DNA of 21,302 bases from Thermoplasmata archaeon (GTDB lineage: Archaea; Thermoplasmatota; Thermoplasmata; Lutacidiplasmatales; UBA184), in the NCBI GenBank assembly GCA_021823085.1, contig JAKAPG010000004.1:1-21302 (forward strand). The letters run 5' to 3'. A model generated the notes under the pieces. It saw only the letters and a list, made by a program, of their open reading frames with translations. It was not told where the DNA came from and searched no databases. Positions 6,057 to 13,312 of this stretch are shown one piece after another; within the stretch, counting starts at the first letter, position 1; the number at the start of each line of letters is the position of its first letter. Made by a program: the position numbers and the translations under genes.

Positions 6057-6686
6057 TCACGGCGCGGCCTTGGCGGCCGCCTTCGGCGCGGCGGAAGCCT
6101 CCCGCTTTGGGGAGGTCTTCTTTCCGGCGCGTTCCTCGGTCTTCTTGTGGGCCTCGACGATCCACTCGAGGCGGCCCAGTCCGGGCTGGCGCATCGTGAG
6201 CCCGATGCGGCTGTCGCGGGGCGAGATCTCGGACAGGGAGAGCGAGACGATGCGAGCGCGGACCTTGTAGCCGACCTTCAGGTCGCGCTTGGTCTCCACG
6301 CCGACGAGCCGCTGGTTGTGCTCGTCGATGTTCACCCGGTCGTCCATGATCTGGGAGACGTGGAGCAACCCATCCAAGGGGCCGAACCGGACGAACGCTC
6401 CGAACTTGCGGATCTCGACGAGAGAACCCTCGACGACCTCCTGGAGCTCCGGGCGGAAGAACAGCGCGGTGTACTCGACCTCCTGGTAGACCCCCCCGTC
6501 GCCGTGGATGATGTGTCCTTCCCCGATCGGCTTCACGTCCCGGATCAGCACCGTGAGGTTCGAGCCGTCCACGAGCTTGCCTTCGAATTGCTGCTGCGCG
6601 AGCTCGGTGAGGACCCCCTCGATCTGTGCGCCCAGGCGGGCGGGGGGCACCCGAACGACGTCGGTGCGCCGGTCTAAGTAGTACAT
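6057..6686 (-). CDS. rpo7: DNA-directed RNA polymerase subunit Rpo7 (RpoE')
   Basis: The 209-residue stalk subunit of archaeal RNA polymerase (RPB7 counterpart) has an N-terminal tip domain beginning YYLDRRTDVVRVPP. The S1/OB domain (about 82-165) contains GSLVEIRKFGAFVRFGPLDG and HVSQIMDD. After about residue 178 a Lys/Ala/Pro-rich tail follows (HKKTEERAGKK, ending AAKAAP), longer than the usual 180-190 residue protein. It is the first gene of the rpo7–spt4–CoA kinase–rps24e–rps27ae unit, with its own TATA-like box over the end of the GAPDH gene. Confidence 0.94.
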   Translation of the reverse strand: MYYLDRRTDVVRVPPARLGAQIEGVLTELAQQQFEGKLVDGSNLTVLIRDVKPIGEGHIIHGDGGVYQEVEYTALFFRPELQEVVEGSLVEIRKFGAFVRFGPLDGLLHVSQIMDDRVNIDEHNQRLVGVETKRDLKVGYKVRARIVSLSLSEISPRDSRIGLTMRQPGLGRLEWIVEAHKKTEERAGKKTSPKREASAAPKAAAKAAP

Positions 6687-6705
6687 CCAGAGCGTGCCGA
6701 CTTGC

Positions 6706-6721
6706 GCATGTTATTTCATGC
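6706..6721 (-). promoter_or_regulatory. TATA-like box of rpo7 inside a small dyad
   Basis: On the minus strand the sequence is GCATGAAATAACATGC: an AT core with perfect 5-base inverted arms, centred about 27 bases before the rpo7 ATG. The TAA in the core is the stop codon of the GAPDH gene. The spacing fits a promoter giving a leaderless or nearly leaderless rpo7 mRNA. The role of the dyad is unknown. Confidence 0.5.
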
Positions 6722-7763
6722 TTGTGGGTCGTGCGGCGGGTGGGACGAGTCCCAGTGCCTCGTCGGTGACCCTCATCGATTCTGCGGCATCGGCGGCGAG
6801 CGAGAACATTGAGCGGATCGCGTCGATGTTCTCGGGAACGACCACCGATTCCTGGTGGATCCCTTGGAAGAAGTGAAGCTCCGGCCCATCGAGGCCGATC
6901 CCCGCCTCCCAGAGCACGTTCTCCATCACGTCGTTGAATCCGAGGCCCCGGTCCCGGCCGAACTCCATCACCTGGGGGGTCCCGTCGACATGCTCCCACG
7001 AGCGGAACACCCGGAACCGCGGGCTCGTCCGCAGGCGATGGATGACCTCCGCGGCGTCCGCCGGGGGGTGGCGGAGGCGCACGCGGTTGACGTGCACGTG
7101 CATGAGGGTCGTGGGAACGACCACCGCGAGCGTCGTGATCGGAAGGCCCTCCAGGACCGTTCTCACGTCGGGGCCGTGGTGGGACGGCATCTGGAGCGTC
7201 GGCAGGATTCCGTTGATCGGCCCCTTGTTCGTCTCCGCGGGATCCGCTCCGCGGCGGACGATCGTCGCGTCCCAGCGTTCCACGCCCCACGCTCGATCGA
7301 TGACGGAGGCGGCGCGGGCGAGGCCGGTGGTGTTGCAACTGACGACCCTCAGCGAGCGCTTGCCCTGGCCGACCCGGTAGTTTGCCATCGCGGTGAAGGA
7401 GGCGTCCGCGACATCGGACTTCTCGCCCCCCTGGAATACCGCCCGTACTCCCGCGGAACGGTACCGGGCCGCGTTCTCCCGGCCCACCTTGTCCGGGGAA
7501 GCGTCGACGATGACGTCGACCTCGGCGAGCAGCTGCTCGATCGTGCCGGCGAGTGGGAGGCCGGCCCTCTCGAACGCGGAGCGATCCCCGCCGCCGGTGA
7601 CGTAGAGGGGATATCCCTTCGCGATCGCGCGTTCCGCCTCGAAGTTCGGTCGCGTCTTCGCGACACCGATGAGCTCCATGTCGGGCTGCTTGGCCACGGC
7701 GTCGGCGACCCGTTTGCCGATCGTTCCGTAGCCGTTGACCCCGACCCGCACCCGCTTCGGCAC
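6711..7763 (-). CDS. gap: Type II (archaeal) glyceraldehyde-3-phosphate dehydrogenase
   Basis: The 350-residue enzyme oxidises glyceraldehyde-3-phosphate to 1,3-bisphosphoglycerate with NAD(P). The N-terminal Rossmann motif is RVGVNGYGTIGKRVADAV. The catalytic cysteine is Cys143 in VVSCNTTGLARA, a sequence diagnostic of the archaeal type II enzyme. GPINGILPT and the TTLMHVHVNRV segment are also typical. The frame stays open another 124 codons upstream, but that lies antisense to the acyl-CoA dehydrogenase and has no family similarity. GTG 7763 fits because a TATA-like box is centred 27 bases before it; GTG 7775 is an alternative. It runs divergently from the acyl-CoA dehydrogenase gene. Confidence 0.92.
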   Translation of the reverse strand: MPKRVRVGVNGYGTIGKRVADAVAKQPDMELIGVAKTRPNFEAERAIAKGYPLYVTGGGDRSAFERAGLPLAGTIEQLLAEVDVIVDASPDKVGRENAARYRSAGVRAVFQGGEKSDVADASFTAMANYRVGQGKRSLRVVSCNTTGLARAASVIDRAWGVERWDATIVRRGADPAETNKGPINGILPTLQMPSHHGPDVRTVLEGLPITTLAVVVPTTLMHVHVNRVRLRHPPADAAEVIHRLRTSPRFRVFRSWEHVDGTPQVMEFGRDRGLGFNDVMENVLWEAGIGLDGPELHFFQGIHQESVVVPENIDAIRSMFSLAADAAESMRVTDEALGLVPPAARPTSMK

Positions 7764-7786
7764 GTCGCCGCGCACCGGTCCATCGG

Positions 7787-7793
7787 CATAAAT
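7787..7793 (-). promoter_or_regulatory. TATA-like box of gap
   Basis: The minus-strand ATTTATG is the clearest AT island in the 118-base divergent region 7764-7881. Its centre is 27 bases before the GTG at 7763, supporting a leaderless start there. On the other strand, CATCCTTTTT at 7841-7850 is a much weaker candidate for the acyl-CoA dehydrogenase. Confidence 0.5.
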
Positions 7794-7881
7794 GGGTTGC
7801 CCGCAGCGATGGGACCGTCGGGGCTCGGTGCCTCCCACCGCATCCTTTTTCCAAGGGGGGCCCGTTCTCCCCGGACAACCG

Positions 7882-9069
7882 ATGGACTTCGAGCTCAGTG
7901 ACGAGGAAGAGGCGTTCCGGACCGCGGTACGACAGTTCGGGGATTGCGTGTTGCGGGCGCGCGAACGAGAGATCGACACCTCGGGCCGGATCCCGGAGGA
8001 GGTGCTGGACGAGATGGCCCACCTCGGTCTCCTCGCGATGCCCGTCTCGGCCGAACACGGCGGGATGGGGGCGAGCGCCGTTCTGACCGAACTCGCCGCG
8101 GAGGAGGTCGGACGCGGGGACTTCTCGATGGCCACCGCGGTCTTCTTCCTGCTCGAGGCGGGCTGGGGCTACATCCTCGACCGTCACGGCACCGAGGCGG
8201 CGAAGAAGGAGGTGCTGCCGAGCGTCTGCGCCGGCAAGGCCTTCCTGGGGATCGCCACCACGGAGCCGACCGGCGGGAGCGATCTCGCCCATATGCGCAC
8301 CCGCTCGCGGCGCGACGGCGCGGAGTTCGTCGTGCACGGAGAGAAGGCGTTCGTCTCCGGCGTCGAGGAGGCGAAAAGGATGGGTGGTGGACACCTCACG
8401 CTGACCCGCGCTGCGAACGGCTTCAACTTCGTGTACGTCCCGACACGGTCCGAACGCCTTTCCACGCAGAAGTTCGAGAACATGGGACGGATGGGCATCT
8501 CCACCGGGGGTCTCACGTACGACGACGTGCGGGTGCCCGAGCGATTCCTCATCGGCTCCGAAGGGAAGGGGTTCGACTGCGCGATGGAGGGGTTCACCGT
8601 CGCGCGCACGTTCGTGAGCGCCGCGTGCGTCGGCGCCGCCGAGCGGGCGCTCGAGATCGGGACCGCCTATCTCAAGGAGCGCGAGGTCTTTGGCGCTCGG
8701 CTCGGGAAGTTCGAAGGACCGCAGTTCGAGCTCGTGGATCTCTACACCCAGGTCGAGGCCGTGAAGTGGCAATGCCGGCGGGCCGCGTGGCTGCTCGACC
8801 GCTACACGCTGCGCGGGGACGCATCGCACCGCTCGGAGGTCGATAAGGCCGTGGCGAGCGTGAAGCTCGCGGCTCCCCAGATCGCCTTCGACTGCGTCAA
8901 GCGCGTGATGATGTGGCACGGGGCTGCCGGATACACGAAGGACGTCGGCCTCGAGCTCGGTCTCCGAGGCATCATGAGCTACCTCGTCGGCGCGGAAGGG
9001 GGCCTCAACATCATGCGGATCATCCTGGGACGCGAGCTCCTGGGCCGCGACTTCGTCCCGTATCACTAA
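7882..9069 (+). CDS. Acyl-CoA dehydrogenase
   Basis: The 395-residue FAD enzyme introduces a 2,3 double bond into acyl-CoA in fatty-acid or branched-chain amino-acid breakdown. It begins MDFELSDEEEAFR, the usual N-terminal helix. The FAD/substrate motif TTEPTGGSD lies around 130-138, and ENMGRMGIS in the beta domain matches the family. Near the C-terminus GAEGGLNIMRIILGRELLG matches the catalytic-Glu region (about Glu372) of medium/short-chain enzymes. The in-frame ATG 90 bases upstream adds residues unlike the family, so ATG 7882 was chosen. No partner electron-transfer flavoprotein gene is nearby. Chain-length specificity cannot be read from the sequence. Confidence 0.9.
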   Translation: MDFELSDEEEAFRTAVRQFGDCVLRAREREIDTSGRIPEEVLDEMAHLGLLAMPVSAEHGGMGASAVLTELAAEEVGRGDFSMATAVFFLLEAGWGYILDRHGTEAAKKEVLPSVCAGKAFLGIATTEPTGGSDLAHMRTRSRRDGAEFVVHGEKAFVSGVEEAKRMGGGHLTLTRAANGFNFVYVPTRSERLSTQKFENMGRMGISTGGLTYDDVRVPERFLIGSEGKGFDCAMEGFTVARTFVSAACVGAAERALEIGTAYLKEREVFGARLGKFEGPQFELVDLYTQVEAVKWQCRRAAWLLDRYTLRGDASHRSEVDKAVASVKLAAPQIAFDCVKRVMMWHGAAGYTKDVGLELGLRGIMSYLVGAEGGLNIMRIILGRELLGRDFVPYH

Positions 9070-9103
9070 GGACCCGGTTCGGAGCTTCGTACGGAGGGCT
9101 GCG

Positions 9104-10069
9104 ATGCGCTCCCTACCGTTTTCTGAGCGGGGATTCCACGAATGGCTCGCGCGGCATCTGGCCGCGGGTCGACAGGGATTGCTCCCGATCGGGGACGATG
9201 CGGCCGCGCTCGTTCCGCCCCGCGGTCGCGTGGCGATCCTGACGACGGACTCGCTGGTGGAAGGGACGCATTTCCTTCCCAGGAGCCCGCCCCGCGCCGT
9301 GGGTCAAGCGGCCGTCCGGGTGAGCCTCTCCGACGTGGCGGCGAAAGGGGGAAGGCCCGCCGCGGTCCTTCTCGCCCTCGTCCTCTCCCCCCGGACGCCG
9401 CGCCGCTGGGCGGAGGAAGTGACCCGAGGCGCCGAATCCGCCGCCCGTGCCGGGGGAGCCAGGGTGGTCGGGGGCGATACGAAGGCGGCCGACCGGCAGG
9501 CGCTGGTCAGTACCGTGCTCGCCTGGGGGGATCGGCGTCACCTCGCGCCTCGCACCGGCGCGAGACCGGGCGACCTCCTGTTCACGACCGGCACCGTAGG
9601 GCGGGGGGGAGCTGCCTTCCGGGACCTCGCGCACGCCGGGCCTCATCCGGCCGATCGCGTGCTGCGGCGACTGCTGCAGGTCCGCCCGCGGCTGAAGGAG
9701 GGCGCGGCCCTCGGAGCGTTCGCGCACGCAATGCTCGACACCTCGGACGGGCTCGCCGAGAGCGCCCGGCTCCTCGCGAATGCGAGCCGCGTCCGCGTGG
9801 TCGTCGAAGCCCGCCGGATTCCGTGGGATCGGCGGCTCGGGGGAGTGCGCTCGCACGACCCGGAGTGGACGGCCACGGCGTTCTACGGCGGTGACTACGA
9901 ACTTTTGGCCGCAGTGCCTCCCGCGCGAGCGAGGGAGGCCGCGCGCTGGGCCACGGTGATCGGGCGCGTGGAGCCGGGGCGAGGCGCGTACCTCGATCTC
10001 GACGGTCGGTTCGCACCGTTGCCCCGCGCCGGCTGGGACCCGTTCGGAAGGAAATCGAGGGCACCCTAG
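9104..10069 (+). CDS. thiL: Thiamine-monophosphate kinase
   Basis: The 321-residue protein of the PurM/ThiL ATP-binding superfamily phosphorylates thiamine monophosphate to the diphosphate. Diagnostic motifs in order are GDDAAAL (about 30), TTDSLVEGTHF, SLSDVAAKGG, GGDTKA, MLDTSDGLAES and FYGGDYELL. Together they supply the metal- and ATP-binding aspartates. GGAGGG at 9093-9098, five bases before ATG 9104, is a strong ribosome binding site. It follows the acyl-CoA dehydrogenase by 34 bases and may share its transcript. Other thiamine genes are not in the window. Confidence 0.92.
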   Translation: MRSLPFSERGFHEWLARHLAAGRQGLLPIGDDAAALVPPRGRVAILTTDSLVEGTHFLPRSPPRAVGQAAVRVSLSDVAAKGGRPAAVLLALVLSPRTPRRWAEEVTRGAESAARAGGARVVGGDTKAADRQALVSTVLAWGDRRHLAPRTGARPGDLLFTTGTVGRGGAAFRDLAHAGPHPADRVLRRLLQVRPRLKEGAALGAFAHAMLDTSDGLAESARLLANASRVRVVVEARRIPWDRRLGGVRSHDPEWTATAFYGGDYELLAAVPPARAREAARWATVIGRVEPGRGAYLDLDGRFAPLPRAGWDPFGRKSRAP

Positions 10070-10085
10070 CGCCGAGCCGGCCCCG

Positions 10086-10102
10086 GTGCTAGGCGCTAGC
10101 AC
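10086..10102. repeat. Perfect short inverted repeat between thiL and gdhA
   Basis: GTGCTAG and CTAGCAC are perfect reverse complements separated by GCG. The element lies 17 bases after the thiL stop and about 61 bases before the gdhA start. It could be a hairpin at the thiL mRNA end or a protein-binding site for gdhA. There is no T-run after it, so it is not a standard terminator. CTAG appears twice in it. Confidence 0.5.
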
Positions 10103-10163
10103 GGTGTCGTCAGGCTCATGTACGCTGGTCCGGGTCACGCGCCGTTCCTTGGAGGAACTTGGT

Positions 10164-11426
10164 ATGGCGAACCAGTCACCAGCTGTGAATCCGTTCGAAA
10201 CCGCGCAGCGCCAGATCGATATCGTCGCCGATCTACTCCAGCTCAACGGCGGCGTCCGGCAGGTTCTCAAGCACCCGAAGCGGGAGCTCACCGTGAACTT
10301 TCCGGTCCGCATGGACGACGGTTCGTTCCGGGTCTACACGGGCTACCGCGTCCAGTACAACATGGCCCGGGGACCGACGAAGGGAGGCATCCGATACCAC
10401 CCGCAGGTTTCGCTGGACGAGGTGCGTGCATTGGCGGCGTGGATGACCTGGAAGTGCGCGGTGGTCAACATCCCGTACGGCGGCTCGAAAGGAGGAGTCA
10501 TCTGCGATCCTAAGCACATGAGCCCCGGGGAGCTCGAGCGCCTCACGCGCCGGTTCGCGAGCGAGATCTCCTCGTTCATCGGACCCGAAGTGGACATCCC
10601 GGCGCCCGACGTGTACACCGACTCGCAGACGATGGCCTGGATCATGGACACCTACTCGATGCAGAAGGGCTACAGCGTCCCCGGCGTCGTGACGGGCAAA
10701 CCGATCAGCCTCGGCGGCAGCGAGGGCCGCGGCGAGGCGACGGGACGCGGCTGCTCCTACGTCATCCGCGAGGCCGCGAAGGAGCTGGGCATCAAGATGA
10801 AGGGCGCCTTGATCGCAGTCCAGGGCTTCGGGAACGCGGGCAGCGTCGTTTCGAACCTCCTGCACGACGAACAAGGGGCGAAGATCGTTGCGCTCTCCGA
10901 TTCGAAGGGCGGGATCTCGAACCCGGACGGACTGAACCCCCACGCCGTCGAGGAATACAAGCACAAGACGGGCTCGGTCGTCGGGTTCCCCGGTTCGAAG
11001 CCGATCTCGAACGAGGAGGTCCTCCAGACACCGTGCGATGTCCTCGTGCCGGCGGCGCTCGAGAACCAGCTGTCGGCGAAGAACGCCGACAAGGTCCGGG
11101 CGAAGATCGTCGCCGAGGCCGCGAACGGCCCGACCCTGCCCGAGGCGGACGAGATCTTCTTCCAGAAGGGCATCACCGTCCTTCCCGACATCCTCGCGAA
11201 CGCGGGCGGCGTGACGGTGAGTTACTTCGAGTGGGCGCAGGACCTGCAGGGGTTCTTCTGGACCCTCGACGAGGTCAATCAGCGCCTCGAGCGCGTCATG
11301 GTTGGCTCCTACGCGGACATGAGGAAGCAGGCGAAGGCGCACTCGGTGCACAACCGGACGGCGGCCTATGTCCTCGCCATCCAGCGCGTGGTCGACGCGA
11401 TCCGCATCCGCGGCATCTACCCGTAG
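10164..11426 (+). CDS. gdhA: Glutamate dehydrogenase (Glu/Leu/Phe/Val family)
   Basis: The 420-residue enzyme interconverts glutamate and 2-oxoglutarate plus ammonia. The substrate domain carries GPTKGGIRYHP and the catalytic-lysine motif NIPYGGSKGGV. The Rossmann domain has AVQGFGNAGSVV. Later motifs include AAN(G)P and ILANAGGVTVSYFEW. Length matches archaeal hexameric enzymes. ATG 10164 is preceded by GGAGG eight bases upstream; the frame opens 26 codons earlier, but that part is not family-like. An inverted repeat at 10086-10102 may regulate it. NAD versus NADP preference was not resolved. Confidence 0.94.
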   Translation: MANQSPAVNPFETAQRQIDIVADLLQLNGGVRQVLKHPKRELTVNFPVRMDDGSFRVYTGYRVQYNMARGPTKGGIRYHPQVSLDEVRALAAWMTWKCAVVNIPYGGSKGGVICDPKHMSPGELERLTRRFASEISSFIGPEVDIPAPDVYTDSQTMAWIMDTYSMQKGYSVPGVVTGKPISLGGSEGRGEATGRGCSYVIREAAKELGIKMKGALIAVQGFGNAGSVVSNLLHDEQGAKIVALSDSKGGISNPDGLNPHAVEEYKHKTGSVVGFPGSKPISNEEVLQTPCDVLVPAALENQLSAKNADKVRAKIVAEAANGPTLPEADEIFFQKGITVLPDILANAGGVTVSYFEWAQDLQGFFWTLDEVNQRLERVMVGSYADMRKQAKAHSVHNRTAAYVLAIQRVVDAIRIRGIYP

Positions 11427-11448
11427 ATCGATCGTGCGATCGGCCCCG

Positions 11449-12057
11449 ATGGTGGATTTCCCCCGCTGCCGCGTCGCGACGTGGGCGGACATCGACCAGC
11501 TGGCCGACCGGGTCGCGGAGCAGGTCCTCGCCGCCGGCCTCCGTCCTGAGACGATCGTCGGGCTCACCCGCGGAGGCTGGGTCCCCGCCCGCCTGCTTGC
11601 CGATCGCCTTGGCGTCAAGCGGGTCTACAGCCTACGGGCCCAGCACTGGGGGGTCACCGCGACCCCCTCGGGCCGGGCCGAGGTCACCGAGGGCGTATCG
11701 GGCCCGGTCGAGGGCCAGCGAGTGCTTATTGTCGACGACATCACGGACACCGGGGAGAGCCTCGAGCTCGCCCTCGCACGCGTCCGGGACGGGCGACCGA
11801 CGCGGGCCGAGACCGCGGCGCTCTTCCACATCACCCACTCGAAGTTCACGCCGAACTACTTCGGCGAGGAGATCCCGAAGGAGTCGTGGGTCTGGGTGGT
11901 CTTCCCGTGGAACTACTGGGAGGACCTCGCGAGCCTGGCCGAGCGGGCGCGGAGCGTCGCGCCCGAGGGGGTCCGGACCCTCCTTCGCGAGCGGTGCGGC
12001 TGGGATGTCCCGCCGGAGCATCTCGCTCGGCTCGCAACCTGGGCCGAGCGACACTGA
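11449..12057 (+). CDS. Predicted phosphoribosyltransferase (COG2236-like)
   Basis: The 202-residue type I phosphoribosyltransferase carries the PRPP loop VLIVDDITDTGES at about 99-111. An N-terminal VGLTRGGWVPARLLAD supplies the pyrophosphate loop. The C-terminal VWVVFPWNYWEDL resembles the hood of xanthine/guanine and COG2236 enzymes. It probably salvages a purine base, but the substrate cannot be named from sequence. It follows gdhA by 22 bases. The frame is open upstream inside gdhA; ATG 11449 is the first start beyond it. Confidence 0.82.
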   Translation: MVDFPRCRVATWADIDQLADRVAEQVLAAGLRPETIVGLTRGGWVPARLLADRLGVKRVYSLRAQHWGVTATPSGRAEVTEGVSGPVEGQRVLIVDDITDTGESLELALARVRDGRPTRAETAALFHITHSKFTPNYFGEEIPKESWVWVVFPWNYWEDLASLAERARSVAPEGVRTLLRERCGWDVPPEHLARLATWAERH

Positions 12058-12079
12058 CCGTCGCGCCGGGCCGGGACCC

Positions 12080-13180
12080 CTAGCTCGAGCTCGTCTCGGG
12101 GATCGACGCGCCGACGTTCGCGCGCAGGCGCTGCTGGAGGAATCCGGCGGCGATGCCGAGCGCGAGCCCTCCGGCGATCACGAGCACGCTCATGGGGAGG
12201 GTCGGGAGCCCTCCGAAGGTGATGCCTCCGATCCCCTGCAGATACTCCATGAGCGAGATCACCCCGTAGGCGAGCGCCCCTACCCCGAGGATCGATGTCG
12301 TCGCGACGAAGAACGACCTCGGGAAGCGCTCGCGCACGATGTAGCGCCGCAGGGCCCGGCCGGTCTCCCATACGAGCGCCCCGCCGAGCCACCAGATCGC
12401 CGCCGAGTTGAAGAACGCGAGGACATGGTTGAACGCGGGCCCCGCGAGGTGCACGTAGGAACGATATCCCGAGTCGAACCCGACGGCGACAATCCCGATC
12501 GAGAGGAGGCCGAAGCCGAACGCTACGGACCCCTGCCGCAGATCGGTCGAGGCGCTCCGAATCGAGTCGATGATCAGGTCGTCGATGTCGAATGTCCAGA
12601 AGACGAGGTAGATGCCGAGCAGGATCGCGAGGATGATCACGCCCCAGGCGAGGACGCCGGCGCCGGCGCTGATCCCGAGCACCAAGAGCACGAGAGCGAG
12701 CGGAAGGATCGTCTTCGACCGGAGCTTCGGGTCCTTGAGGGCCCGGATCACCATGTAGTACGTCCCCTCGATGTTCGCGCTCTGGCGCACGTACACGCGA
12801 TGGACGCCGTCGATGCGGATCCGCGAGGCGAGGATCGGGAAGAGGAACTCGTCCTCCGCCCCGTCGCTCACGAGATGGGCCCCGTCGGCCTTTACCTGCT
12901 GGAGCACGAGGTCGAACTCCTGGGCGACGACCTGGTCGGAGAGTCGACCGACCTTGGGAGACCCCGTGAGGACACAGACCTCGGCGGGCTGGCCGGCCGC
13001 GACGAGCTCGTCGAAGAGGCGGACCGCCGCGAACATCGCGTTCGGATCGGCGTCCTCAGGGTCCGCGACGGCGAGCCGGGTCGCTGCCTCGACCACGCTC
13101 GCGCGACCCAGTACGGGTCCTTGGATCCCCGCCTTGCGGCCGAGGTCGTCGTCCCGGTCGACGCACACTACGAGCCGCAT
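12080..13180 (-). CDS. DUF373 family membrane protein
   Basis: The 366-residue archaeal protein of unknown function opens with RLVVCVDRDDDLGRKAGI and has DPEDADPNAMFAAVRLFDEL, both hallmarks of DUF373. The first 150 residues are soluble. About six hydrophobic segments follow (roughly 157-176, 178-196, 216-235, 249-270, 287-309, 325-347), then a short polar end. It is convergent with the phosphoribosyltransferase gene (22 bases apart) and divergent from proS. A TATA-like box lies about 30 bases upstream. Confidence 0.88.
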   Translation of the reverse strand: MRLVVCVDRDDDLGRKAGIQGPVLGRASVVEAATRLAVADPEDADPNAMFAAVRLFDELVAAGQPAEVCVLTGSPKVGRLSDQVVAQEFDLVLQQVKADGAHLVSDGAEDEFLFPILASRIRIDGVHRVYVRQSANIEGTYYMVIRALKDPKLRSKTILPLALVLLVLGISAGAGVLAWGVIILAILLGIYLVFWTFDIDDLIIDSIRSASTDLRQGSVAFGFGLLSIGIVAVGFDSGYRSYVHLAGPAFNHVLAFFNSAAIWWLGGALVWETGRALRRYIVRERFPRSFFVATTSILGVGALAYGVISLMEYLQGIGGITFGGLPTLPMSVLVIAGGLALGIAAGFLQQRLRANVGASIPETSSS

Positions 13181-13207
13181 GGGAACGTACCATGCGGGTG
13201 GTCCAAC

Positions 13208-13216
13208 ATAATCTCT
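13208..13216 (-). promoter_or_regulatory. TATA-like box of the DUF373 gene
   Basis: The minus strand reads AGATTATGT, centred about 31 bases before the ATG at 13180. It lies in the 132-base divergent region shared with proS. Spacing suits a very short leader. Confidence 0.4.
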
Positions 13217-13276
13217 CCCGTACTCCAGAACCGCGACGGGCGAAGGGCCGGAGGGGCTGCCGGGCGCCGGCGCACC

Positions 13277-13284
13277 GTTATAGA
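13277..13284 (+). promoter_or_regulatory. TATA-like box of proS
   Basis: GTTATAGA is centred about 32 bases before the proS ATG. GGGAG at 13301-13305, seven bases before the ATG, could serve as ribosome binding site, so a short leader is possible. Confidence 0.5.
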
Positions 13285-13312
13285 GCCTCCCGGCCCCTTA
13301 GGGAGCCGACCG

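Noticed and set aside
7764..8135. A 124-codon extension of the gap frame
   Set aside because: It is antisense to the acyl-CoA dehydrogenase and has no dehydrogenase-like sequence; a TATA box supports the start at 7763.
6043..9066. A 1007-codon open frame on the minus strand
   Set aside because: It runs antisense or out of frame across gap and the acyl-CoA dehydrogenase, is Arg/Pro-rich with no family features, and results from few stop codons in GC-rich DNA.
10233..11618. A 461-codon antisense frame over gdhA
   Set aside because: It mirrors a conserved gene; composition is typical of a GC-rich shadow frame.
11033..13312. A 760-codon N-terminal extension of the proS frame
   Set aside because: It overlays gdhA, the phosphoribosyltransferase and the DUF373 gene in a different frame or strand; family similarity begins at ATG 13313.
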